Positions 5,858-12,416 of a stretch of DNA of 12,456 bases are shown one piece after another (position 1 is the stretch's first letter; each line of letters starts with the position of its first letter). The DNA comes from Nitratidesulfovibrio sp044433065 (GTDB taxonomy: Bacteria; Desulfobacterota; Desulfovibrionia; Desulfovibrionales; Desulfovibrionaceae): assembly GCA_044433065.1 (NCBI GenBank), contig JAWXUA010000084.1:1-12456 (forward strand), in the 5' to 3' direction. The translations under genes were made by a program, and so were the position numbers. The notes beneath the pieces are model-generated. The model saw only the letters and a list, made by a program, of their open reading frames with translations, had not been told where the DNA came from and searched no databases.

Positions 5858-6559
5858 TTATTCCGTAAATTCCACGTACTCCATAGCGGCCTTAGTAGCC
5901 ATCCAGAGGAGTTTGCTCTCGGCTTCAGCAAGCTCTGTGTGGTTTTGGCCAGCGGAGATAGTCTGACGGTAGCGCCCTGTGTGAAGGAGTGCCCCTTCTG
6001 GTGAAACGATGGACCACCATGTATCAATGGTTGCGCTGTCGCCCACAGCCCCATCAAGCCGGTTGATATTCATGGTCAACCATACGTTGGCGTGGCGGTT
6101 GCTGGCACTTGGATATTGCACAACGGAGACATTGGGGCCTGCGTGGAGAGCGACCATATCGGTGACGATGCGCGGAATATTGTCGGCTAGAGGCTCACCC
6201 CAACGATTGAACTCGTCTAGGGTGATACGCACATCGTGGCCACTACGCAGAACCATTTGTGGACGGTCGATATAGCTTGGGATTTTTACGGGACCGACAC
6301 CAATAATCTTTTTGATATCAGCCTTTTGTGCGTCGATATTTGTATTCACATCAGCCACGCCCACCATGCTTGCTTGTGGCGTCAAAACATAAAAACTTGC
6401 TGGCTTTGTTGGCTGACCAATGGAGCAACCGCTAGCCATGAGGCATAGAAATGCACAGGCTAACGCGAGTAACCATAGGCTCAGCGTTCTGCTATCCATG
6501 CTCATTTCACGTGCTACTGTGCGAACCTGTGCTCTTTGTGATGTTATTTTTGTGTGCAT
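5858..6559 (-). CDS. PqiC-like ABC-transport auxiliary lipoprotein
   Basis: This is the lipoprotein partner commonly encoded with MCE transporters (PqiC/DUF330 family); it is expected at the inner face of the outer membrane, helping the MCE assembly span the periplasm. The 233-residue product has a hydrophobic signal ending in ASGC, making Cys45 the probable lipidated residue, with Ser at +2, which favours outer-membrane sorting. Family-like motifs are SFYVLTPQ (about 55-62), GVGPVKIPSYIDRPQMVLR (87-105) and RWGEPLADNI (119-128). From Met1 the signal has a long n-region. AGGTGG lies just upstream of Met1, whereas Met21 (6499) would give a standard 25-residue signal but lacks a clear ribosome-binding site, so the start is uncertain. 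It is the last gene of the operon, 34 bases after mlaD. Confidence 0.82.
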   Translation of the reverse strand: MHTKITSQRAQVRTVAREMSMDSRTLSLWLLALACAFLCLMASGCSIGQPTKPASFYVLTPQASMVGVADVNTNIDAQKADIKKIIGVGPVKIPSYIDRPQMVLRSGHDVRITLDEFNRWGEPLADNIPRIVTDMVALHAGPNVSVVQYPSASNRHANVWLTMNINRLDGAVGDSATIDTWWSIVSPEGALLHTGRYRQTISAGQNHTELAEAESKLLWMATKAAMEYVEFTE

Positions 6560-6593
6560 AATCCACCTATCTATCTAGTATATAAGATGTAAT

Positions 6594-7610
6594 TTACTGC
6601 TTGCCCGTCAATAAAGCGTCAGGATGACGTTCCAAATAATCCATGAAGACCCTGATGGACCGTGCTGCGCTGGTAATTTCGCGCATGGCATCTTGCAAGT
6701 CCACAATGGTGCGTGAGCCGCTACCAAAGGTGGACACAAGGCTTTCCATGGCCTCACCTGTGGACTCGGATGCACCCGTAAACATGTCCATGGCCACGCC
6801 TGTTTTGGCTGATGCAGCACTGAACACATCCATGGCCTCACCTGTAGAGCTCGATACTTCGCGGAAAGCCACCATGGCTTTGCCCGTTTCTTCCGAGGTT
6901 GTTTCAAAGCTCGCCATGGTCTTGTCGAACTGTGCCAACGTTACAGGCAAGTCTTCATTGAACTGCTTGCCCAAAATTCGGTATTCTTCAAGGGTTGCCT
7001 GCAAGGTTCGCGTGGTTGCTAACAACTCTGGCGCACTGATGAAGGCCCGAAAATCTTTCACAGCACCCAAGAACTCATCAGCAATTTCTTGCACCGGCAC
7101 AGTCTTTAGGGTGTCAGAAAGCTGCTCCAATTGCGACGGCACTGTAGGTATTTGCAGATATTCCGCATGGTCATGGAGTATAACTTTCGTATCTGGAAAA
7201 AAGTCAAGCATAACCATAAGTTGCCCTGTCACAAAGCTCTGCATGGCAAGCTGGCCCCGCAATCCCTTATCAATCAGGTCTTGTAAAATCTGATTGCGTG
7301 TGGGCTCATCAGCGGCCCTAGCTACCGCAATGGCATCGGCGCGAGTCCTAATAACAACAGGAATTTGGAAGGTCTGCGCCTGTCTATCCCAACGGATATT
7401 GATGGACTCAACCTCGCCCACAGGAACGCCCCGAAAAACCACAGGCGATCCCACGTTCAAGCCCGATACCGAGCCACTAAAGTACAGGACCAGACGCGTC
7501 GTCGGTTGGAACATGTCGCCAAGCCCAAGGGCAAAAAATGCGGCTACCAAAATGCCCACAGCTCCGAGCACAAAGCCACCCACAAGGGTCTTATTCACAG
7601 GTTTACTCAT
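6594..7610 (-). CDS. mlaD: MCE/MlaD-family lipid-transport protein
   Basis: This MCE-domain protein is expected to be anchored in the inner membrane and to form a periplasmic hexameric ring through which lipids pass to or from the MlaEF core. The 338-residue product has one membrane segment (about 9-30), an MCE domain at about 38-115 (SGLNVGSPVVFRGVPVGEV), a GLRGQLAMQSFVTGQLMVML segment (117-135), then a long helical tail. Residues 232-287 are four perfect-length 14-residue repeats, and the C-terminus RSIRVFMDYLERHPDALLTG (318-337) is typical of MCE proteins paired with PqiC-like lipoproteins. It is much longer than E. coli MlaD because of the tail. GGAGAAGAG precedes the ATG. It is separated from mlaF by a dispersed repeat element. 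Confidence 0.9.
   Translation of the reverse strand: MSKPVNKTLVGGFVLGAVGILVAAFFALGLGDMFQPTTRLVLYFSGSVSGLNVGSPVVFRGVPVGEVESINIRWDRQAQTFQIPVVIRTRADAIAVARAADEPTRNQILQDLIDKGLRGQLAMQSFVTGQLMVMLDFFPDTKVILHDHAEYLQIPTVPSQLEQLSDTLKTVPVQEIADEFLGAVKDFRAFISAPELLATTRTLQATLEEYRILGKQFNEDLPVTLAQFDKTMASFETTSEETGKAMVAFREVSSSTGEAMDVFSAASAKTGVAMDMFTGASESTGEAMESLVSTFGSGSRTIVDLQDAMREITSAARSIRVFMDYLERHPDALLTGKQ
6750..6917 (-). repeat. Four tandem 42-bp (14-residue) repeats in mlaD
   Basis: The units begin at Met232, Met246, Met260 and Met274 and follow M-x-x-F-x-x-x-S-x-x-T-G-x-A, for example MVAFREVSSSTGEA and MDMFTGASESTGEA. A fifth, decayed unit covers 288-301. Fourteen residues is two heptads, so the array should continue the helical coiled tail with a regular face. 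Confidence 0.9.
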
Positions 7611-7640
7611 CTATCTCTTCTCCATAATGGGAGTTTTTTT

Positions 7641-7758
7641 GCGGGGAGAAGGGGCCCCTTTTTAGCTGCCCGAAGAGTGCCGAAGGCACAGCCGTTAGGC
7701 GAGCGCAGCGAGTCTTACGGATGCAGACAGCAACGCTAAGGGGCCCCTTCCCCCCAGC
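7641..7758 (-). repeat. Dispersed intergenic repeat element, copy 2, between mlaF and mlaD
   Basis: The conserved core lies at 7666-7735 in reverse orientation to copy 1 at 4631-4702. Its TTC-loop hairpin reads GTGCC/GGCAC where copy 1 has TGGCC/GGCCA. Outside the core both arms carry the 12-base palindrome AAGGGGCCCCTT (7649-7660 and 7738-7749), so the element can fold as two arm hairpins or one long stem. It fills almost all of the 164-base gap between the mlaF stop and the mlaD start. Confidence 0.8.
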
Positions 7759-7774
7759 TAACTAATCAACCTAA

Positions 7775-8620
7775 TTAACCATCGCCACGGGTTAAGAAAT
7801 GACGCACGTTGGGGTCGCTTTGGCTACGTATGAGGTCTTGCGGCCGGCCCATGGAGCTCATGGTACGGCTTTCGACATCAAGGTAGATGGCGTTGGTGGC
7901 AATGTGAAAGATGCTTGCGAGTTCGTGGGTGACCACGACGAATGTAGTGCCAAGACTTTGGCGCAGCTCTACAATGAGGTCGTCGAGAAGACGGGCACTC
8001 ACGGGATCAAGACCTGCTGAAGGCTCGTCAAAAAAGACGATTTCGGGGTCAAGGGCGAGAGCTCGGGCAAGACCAGCACGCTTCTGCATACCACCACTGA
8101 TTTCTGAAGGATAATATTCCTCAAAACCAGCAAGACCAACGAGAGAAAGCTTGTAGGAGACAAGGTCTTGGATTTCTTTGGGCTTTAAGGTGGTGTACTG
8201 CTCGAGGGGCAGGGCTACATTCTCTGCGAGGGTCATGGAACTCCATAGAGCACCGCCTTGAAAGGTGGTCCCAGCGTGACGCATGATGTATTGCCGCTCA
8301 GCCACAGTGGCATGCCAAAAATCCACAGTGCCAAGAGTGGAATTGTGGAAGAGCACACGGCCTTGCATGGGCGCATTAAGCCCGATAAGAACTTTGAGCA
8401 GCGTGGACTTGCCGCAACCACTAGCCCCCATGATGACAAAGATGTCGCCGCGCTTGATGGCAAAATTCAGGTCGCGCATGACCACACGCTGACCGTAGCC
8501 GATGCTGAGGTCCTGCACGGTGAGATGGTCGGGCGCATTGAGAAAATCTGGGTTGTCGAGATGCTCGGGCAGCGAGATGAGGTCCGAATTAAGATTTGGG
8601 CTTTGGAGATATTCAGCCAT
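7775..8620 (-). CDS. mlaF: MlaF-like ABC transporter ATPase
   Basis: This cytoplasmic ATPase powers the MCE-type lipid transporter by pairing with the MlaE-like permease. The 281-residue product contains Walker A GASGCGKST (65-73), a Q-loop (Phe120-Gln121), signature SGGMQ (175-179), Walker B IVFFDEP with Asp198-Glu199, and the switch His232; all catalytic residues are present. The pattern SGGMQKRAGLARALALDPEI is characteristic of the MlaF/Ttg2A group. I chose ATG 8620, one base after the permease stop, with GGGG just upstream; the longer frame from 8656 would overlap mlaE. The first about 33 residues form an unusual extension with Pro-Asp-Leu rich text before the ABC domain. The near-zero spacing implies translational coupling to mlaE. 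Confidence 0.95.
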   Translation of the reverse strand: MAEYLQSPNLNSDLISLPEHLDNPDFLNAPDHLTVQDLSIGYGQRVVMRDLNFAIKRGDIFVIMGASGCGKSTLLKVLIGLNAPMQGRVLFHNSTLGTVDFWHATVAERQYIMRHAGTTFQGGALWSSMTLAENVALPLEQYTTLKPKEIQDLVSYKLSLVGLAGFEEYYPSEISGGMQKRAGLARALALDPEIVFFDEPSAGLDPVSARLLDDLIVELRQSLGTTFVVVTHELASIFHIATNAIYLDVESRTMSSMGRPQDLIRSQSDPNVRHFLTRGDG

Positions 8621-8621
8621 A

Positions 8622-9818
8622 TTAAACCCCAATCCAGTTGCACATGACGGTGACAAAAGCGGTCACAAGAATGAGGCTCACAATACTGCTGACTACAGCC
8701 GCTGTGGTGGCAACGCCAACAGCAAGGGCACTGCGCCCGCAGCGCATGCCGTGATAGCAGCCGCAAATGGCGATGACCACGCCAAACAGCGTCCCATGCA
8801 CAATACCAATCCAGATATTGGCCACACTGAGGGAACGTTTTGTGGCGAAAATATATTCTGACATGTGCAAATCAAGCATGCCTATGCCAACGATGAGACC
8901 GCCAAGAATACCCATTAAATCTGCGTAGATAGTGAGTAGTGGCATCATGCACACAAGGGCAATGAGCCGCGGCAAGACTAAGAATTCTGTGGGCGAGACG
9001 CCAAGGGTATGCAAGGCGTCGATTTCTTCGTTAACCTGCATGGTCCCAAGCACAGCGGCAAAGGATGCACCCGTGCGCCCTGCCATGGTGATGCCAGCCA
9101 TGATGGCACCAATGACGCGCACCATGCCAATGCTCACAAGGTCCGCAACATAAATGGATGCGCCAAAAGTCTGCAATTGCACAGCGCCCACAAAGGCCAA
9201 AATCAGGCCCACAAGTAAGCTGATGAGCGACACAATGGGCAAAGCTGTGGAGCCGCATTCTTGCATTTGCGCCACAACATCACGCCACCGCATGTCAGAC
9301 CGACAGGCAAAAACTCGGCCCATGCCGCGAACCACGTGCATGCCAAATGAAAAAACGTGGCTGAAAGTCTGGGGTACAGACAAAGCCCAGTCGCCCACAC
9401 GCTCCAAAAAACTCGGAGTTTTGGCCATGCGTTCTGCGTTGGCTCGTGCAGGAACAGCAAAGGCAAGGGTGATAAGCTTTTGAATACCAAGGGGTAATGG
9501 TGCAATATCAGGCTCGATGCCTTTGGCACGGCATGCCCTGATAATGGCCACCATGCATGTGATGAGCGTACTTCCCCATTCGCCAAGGTCCTCCGCCACA
9601 AGCGTGACCTGTGGCAGTTCTTGCGTAAGGGATTGGGATACAGAAGCCGTTATGAGAGACTGACCAGATGCAGGAAGCGCATCAAGCTTGCGCACAATAT
9701 CGTGGTGCGCCTGAGGCGTATGGGTCAAGGTCCACGCACCACCAAAGGAGATGGTGATATTGTGTGGATCCTCATTATACATGACCATATGCGCTATGTT
9801 TGGAAGTTCTTGGGTCAT
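8622..9818 (-). CDS. mlaE: MlaE-family permease fused to an N-terminal STAS-like domain
   Basis: The inner-membrane permease of an MCE lipid ABC transporter. The 398-residue product has a soluble N-terminal region (about 20-125) that looks like a STAS domain, the fold of MlaB, then the permease (about 140-398) with around five to six hydrophobic helices. The family signature is GRTGASFAAVLGTMQVNEEI (247-266) followed by DALHTLGVSPTEFLVLPR (267-284). At Val256 most relatives I recall carry Glu (AAELG). In E. coli MlaB is a separate protein; the fused form is known in other Proteobacteria and Desulfobacterota, and explains why no separate mlaB is seen. It is the first gene of the leftward operon. 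The ATG at 9818 lacks a strong ribosome-binding site, so the start could be Met11 or Met13. Confidence 0.92.
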   Translation of the reverse strand: MTQELPNIAHMVMYNEDPHNITISFGGAWTLTHTPQAHHDIVRKLDALPASGQSLITASVSQSLTQELPQVTLVAEDLGEWGSTLITCMVAIIRACRAKGIEPDIAPLPLGIQKLITLAFAVPARANAERMAKTPSFLERVGDWALSVPQTFSHVFSFGMHVVRGMGRVFACRSDMRWRDVVAQMQECGSTALPIVSLISLLVGLILAFVGAVQLQTFGASIYVADLVSIGMVRVIGAIMAGITMAGRTGASFAAVLGTMQVNEEIDALHTLGVSPTEFLVLPRLIALVCMMPLLTIYADLMGILGGLIVGIGMLDLHMSEYIFATKRSLSVANIWIGIVHGTLFGVVIAICGCYHGMRCGRSALAVGVATTAAVVSSIVSLILVTAFVTVMCNWIGV

Positions 9819-9897
9819 ATAGTTTCATCAGGTTTGCGACGTCGTATGCGAGGCGAAAAGCCTCTAAAAAAGACCTAAAATGCCTAAAAGCTCACAA

Positions 9898-9926
9898 ACT
9901 ATATAAGGATAAAGAGCGATGGTCCA
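9898..9926 (-). promoter_or_regulatory. Possible promoter of the mla operon
   Basis: On the minus strand TGGACC (9921-9926) and TATAGT (9898-9903) are spaced by 17 bases, five of six matches at the -10 and four of six at the -35. The leader to the ATG at 9818 would be about 70 bases and contains a small hairpin GAGGC/GCCTC (9850-9864). Confidence 0.4.
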
Positions 9927-9977
9927 GAAGGATTATGACGCATAACATGATTTTTATAGCAATTCAGCGTATACTAC

Positions 9978-10033
9978 GGCCTATATTCAGGCCAATAAAG
10001 TCTTGTGCGCTCATAAGTTCTGCACAGCGCACA
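9978..10033. promoter_or_regulatory. Inverted repeats in the divergent intergenic region
   Basis: Two inverted repeats lie between the divergent promoters: GGCCT/AGGCC (9978-9982, 9989-9993) and TGTGCGCT/AGCGCACA (10004-10011, 10026-10033), the latter perfect with a 14-base spacer. The second ends 17 bases before the -35 of the small winged-helix gene. They could be regulator sites or RNA structures; no known consensus was recognised. Confidence 0.35.
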
Positions 10034-10050
10034 CATAAAGTATTTTTTCA

Positions 10051-10097
10051 TTGACAAAATGAGTATATCTAGTTAGGAATTACTATCAATTAGGAGG
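10051..10097 (+). promoter_or_regulatory. Promoter and strong ribosome-binding site of the small winged-helix gene
   Basis: TTGACA (10051-10056), a 17-base spacer and TAGGAAT (10074-10080) make a plausible promoter with a weak -10. AGGAGG lies at about 10092-10097, seven bases from the ATG, an ideal ribosome-binding site suggesting strong translation. Confidence 0.5.
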
Positions 10098-10104
10098 AAA
10101 TCCC

Positions 10105-10278
10105 ATGGAAGATAAAATTATTGCAATGATGAAAGAAGCAGCCAAGCCAGTACGCCCAGGCGACATTGCCAAGGCTTTGGACGTTGACAGCAAAGAAATT
10201 TCCAAGGCCATTGCCGAATTGAAAAAGGCTGGCAAGGTTATTTCACCTAAGCGTTGCTACTACGGTTTGCCAGAATAA
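10105..10278 (+). CDS. 57-residue stand-alone winged-helix DNA-binding protein
   Basis: The protein is a minimal winged helix with nothing else attached: helix 1 at about 2-13 (EDKIIAMMKEAA), helix 2 at 18-25 (PGDIAKAL), the recognition helix at 28-42 (DSKEISKAIAELKKAG) and a wing at 43-55 (KVISPKRCYYGLP). It is likely a small transcription regulator or nucleoid-associated DNA-binding protein; target and ligand are unknown. It has its own promoter, an excellent ribosome-binding site and its own perfect terminator, so it appears to be an independently and strongly expressed single gene. It starts divergently from the mla operon, which makes a regulatory link possible but unproven. Basic residues (11 Lys/Arg) fit DNA binding. 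No catalytic or effector domain is present. Confidence 0.85.
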   Translation: MEDKIIAMMKEAAKPVRPGDIAKALDVDSKEISKAIAELKKAGKVISPKRCYYGLPE

Positions 10279-10374
10279 ATAGTGGTACGCTGTTGTGGCT
10301 CTTGTTTGGCTTCTGATGCCTTATTATAAGCCCATAGAATAACAGCTTGTATTGATTTTGCTTTTTTCCACATG

Positions 10375-10416
10375 AACGGTTGCACGTCTTCGTATAGGAC
10401 GTGCAACCGTTTTTTG
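10375..10416 (+). terminator. Strong intrinsic terminator
   Basis: AACGGTTGCACGTC (10375-10388) pairs perfectly over 14 bases with 10398-10411 around a nine-base loop, and a run of six T follows from 10410. It is about 96 bases after the stop of the winged-helix gene; the interval 10279-10374 shows no gene. Confidence 0.92.
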
Positions 10417-10422
10417 TATCCT

Positions 10423-10496
10423 AGGGTATGTCTTCAAACTGCTTCTTTTGCTTTCTGGCGAGGAAAACAACATAATCGAGTTTGAAGACACACCCT
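10423..10496. mobile_element. MITE-like inverted-repeat element (74 bp)
   Basis: AGGGTATGTCTTCAAACT (10423-10440) and AGTTTGAAGACACACCCT (10479-10496) are inverted repeats of 18 bases with one mismatch, enclosing 38 bases with no coding capacity. The size and perfect outer ends resemble a miniature inverted-repeat transposable element or a remnant of insertion-sequence ends. No clear target duplication is visible. A plain RNA hairpin is the alternative. Confidence 0.4.
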
Positions 10497-10569
10497 CATA
10501 TAAAGAGCTATAAGGGTGCAAAGCACAAGTATATGAAGCCATAAGACCACAATTCTCACCGCCAACACT

Positions 10570-10602
10570 CTATACAAGCCTTGCATCACAGGCTATACTT
10601 GC
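10570..10602 (+). promoter_or_regulatory. Promoter placing the start site at the HAD gene's ATG
   Basis: TATACA (10571-10576), a 17-base spacer and TATACT (10594-10599) predict transcription starting at about 10606, the A of the ATG. The motif CTATAC-two bases-GC occurs at both hexamers (10570-10579 and 10593-10602), and AGCCT/AGGCT (10577-10581, 10590-10594) lies in the spacer. Confidence 0.5.
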
Positions 10603-10605
10603 ACC

Positions 10606-11310
10606 ATGAACATACAAGCCCTTATCTTCGACCTCGATGGAACCTTGCTCTACACCCTGCAAGACATTGCCAAGTCCGCCAACCTTGCCCTTGCCGCCTG
10701 TGGTCACGCCACCCACCCAGAAGAAGACTACCTCATCTTCGTTGGAAGCGGCATGGAGATACTCTTTCGTCGCGCCCTCTTAGCAGAGGAAAAAGGCATG
10801 TCCGCTGTGACCCAAGACCTTGATACTGTTGGCTCTATTTCATGCTCCGACGACGAAGTGCACGCCGTGCTCGCCGCTATGAATGAAATCTACGCCATCC
10901 ACAGCAACGACCATACGCGACCATATGACGGCATCATGGATACGCTCAACACACTGAAATCCATGGGTATTCGTCTTGCCATCCTGTCCAACAAGCCTGA
11001 CGGCTTCACCAAAGATATTGCAGCACAACACTTTGCCCCAGATATCTTTGACTTCGTTGAAGGTGCCAAGCCCGACGTGCCCCGCAAGCCAGCCCCAGAC
11101 GCAGCCCTCACCATTGCCAAAGCATGGAATTTAGCCCCCGAGCATATCGCCTATGTTGGCGATAGCGACATTGACGTAGCAACAGGTTTACGCGCTGGCA
11201 TGCTGGCTGTGGCCTGTGCTTGGGGCTTCCAAGGCCGCGAAAAAGTGCAGGCCGCCGGTGCCCAAGTCATTCTCGATGAGCCTTCAGGGTTCCTCAGCCT
11301 CATTAAATAA
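10606..11310 (+). CDS. gph: HAD-superfamily phosphatase, Gph-like
   Basis: Probably a cytoplasmic phosphoglycolate phosphatase or related small-phosphate phosphatase. The 234-residue product has the four HAD motifs: DLDGT (9-13; nucleophile Asp9, acid/base Asp11), Ser128 in LSNKP, Lys161 in RKPAPD and GDSDID (185-190). The cap domain is the alpha-helical insertion at about 18-85. The RKPAPDAALTIAKAW stretch is typical of Gph/PgmB-type enzymes. The ATG at 10606 is fixed by the motif I distance and by the absence of an upstream in-frame start; no ribosome-binding site precedes it, and the promoter suggests a leaderless mRNA. Substrate is an inference: pyrophosphatase (PpaX) and beta-phosphoglucomutase-type relatives share these motifs. 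It sits 68 bases ahead of the membrane-protein gene. Confidence 0.85.
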   Translation: MNIQALIFDLDGTLLYTLQDIAKSANLALAACGHATHPEEDYLIFVGSGMEILFRRALLAEEKGMSAVTQDLDTVGSISCSDDEVHAVLAAMNEIYAIHSNDHTRPYDGIMDTLNTLKSMGIRLAILSNKPDGFTKDIAAQHFAPDIFDFVEGAKPDVPRKPAPDAALTIAKAWNLAPEHIAYVGDSDIDVATGLRAGMLAVACAWGFQGREKVQAAGAQVILDEPSGFLSLIK

Positions 11311-11378
11311 AACGCACTTATATACAATCGCTACCCACCCTTTTTATAACTCACCATTTCACCAATCTCGAGGCACAC

Positions 11379-12410
11379 ATGCGCTTTCGTTGGATTCTTC
11401 TTGCCGCATCCTTGGCCTTTTTTGCCATGTTCTCCTCTTTCCTCTTCACCGTCTTCACGGCAGCATGTCTGGCCATCGCCTTCAGGCCATTCACCAGTAA
11501 AATTGAAGCCAAGCGCGGCCCCATCACCGCAGCCATCGTCGCTGTAGCCATCGCCTTCGCCTGCATCGCAACACCCATCGCCATGGTCACCAGCTTTGCT
11601 GCGCCACAAGCAGTGCAAGGTCTTGCCGTCCTCGACGAAATGCGCGAATCAGGTTGGATTAACAAGCCAGAAGTCCGCGAAAAGCTCAGTGATATCGATG
11701 ATCTCGTGAAAAAGGTCCCTGGCTTTGAAGGTGGTCTACGCCAAGTTGCACAAGAAGCCGCGTCCATGGCTGGAACTGCCGCCAGAGCTGCCCTTAAGGG
11801 CGGTGTCGGGCTTGCCGGTGGTGCCCTCAATGCCGCCATGCACCTCGTCGTCATCCTCATGCTCATCTTCACCTTCACTGTCAGCGCAGCATCCATCAAA
11901 CGTTTTGGCCTCGCGCTCATCCCCATCCCCGTAGACATGTATGAGCGTTGTACCCAAGCCTACCGTGGGGCCGTCATGGGCGTGCTCGCTGGTGTGGTCC
12001 TCGTCGCCGCCATCCAAGGACTCCTCTGCGGCATCGCCTTCACCATAGCAGGCGTACCCCAAGCTGCATTCTGGGCCTTCCTCGCCACCATGGTCGCACC
12101 CATCCCCATGGTCGGCACAGCCATGGTCTGGGGACCCATCTGCATCTGGCTCTGGTTCTCCGCACAACACACCGCTGCCATCGGGCTCCTCGCATGGTGC
12201 GCCATCGTTGTCTCCGGTTCCGACAATATCATCCGGCCCATCTTCCTCAAAAATAGCATGGACGCACCCATCAGCCTCATCTTCCTCTCCATCATCTGTG
12301 GCATGGTCGCCTTCGGGCCCATGGGTCTGCTCGTCGGTCCCGTTCTCCTCGCCATGGGGCTGCAACTAGCCAAGGAAGGGCTCGCCATGTCTGATAATGG
12401 TGGTTGTTAA
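11379..12410 (+). CDS. AI-2E family membrane protein (PerM/UPF0118)
   Basis: Members of this family are integral inner-membrane transporters or exporters; named examples relate to autoinducer-2 export or to sodium/proton antiport, and the substrate here is unknown. The 343-residue product has the usual size, with a pair of N-terminal helices (about 5-36), helix 3 near 46-75, a soluble insert at about 75-145, a helix at 153-170, then four or five helices from about 198. The conserved family C-terminal text is present: SGSDNIIRPIFLKNSMDAPI (280-299), then FGPMGLLVGPVLLA. ATG 11379 has CGAGG at 11369-11373. The gene follows gph by 68 bases without an obvious terminator, so co-transcription is possible. 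A hairpin begins shortly after the stop. Confidence 0.9.
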   Translation: MRFRWILLAASLAFFAMFSSFLFTVFTAACLAIAFRPFTSKIEAKRGPITAAIVAVAIAFACIATPIAMVTSFAAPQAVQGLAVLDEMRESGWINKPEVREKLSDIDDLVKKVPGFEGGLRQVAQEAASMAGTAARAALKGGVGLAGGALNAAMHLVVILMLIFTFTVSAASIKRFGLALIPIPVDMYERCTQAYRGAVMGVLAGVVLVAAIQGLLCGIAFTIAGVPQAAFWAFLATMVAPIPMVGTAMVWGPICIWLWFSAQHTAAIGLLAWCAIVVSGSDNIIRPIFLKNSMDAPISLIFLSIICGMVAFGPMGLLVGPVLLAMGLQLAKEGLAMSDNGGC

Positions 12411-12416
12411 TTTATG

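Noticed and set aside
8258..8647. Plus-strand ORF over mlaF
   Set aside because: The minus strand encodes a complete ABC ATPase with every motif; the plus frame has no ribosome-binding site or domain.
9850..9864. GAGGC/GCCTC hairpin as a terminator near mlaE
   Set aside because: The stem is only five base pairs, and on the plus strand it is followed by A rather than T.
11736..12365. Long minus-strand ORF opposite the AI-2E family gene
   Set aside because: An extremely Asp/Glu/Gly/His-rich translation is the expected reverse of GCC/ATC/CTC-rich membrane-protein codons.
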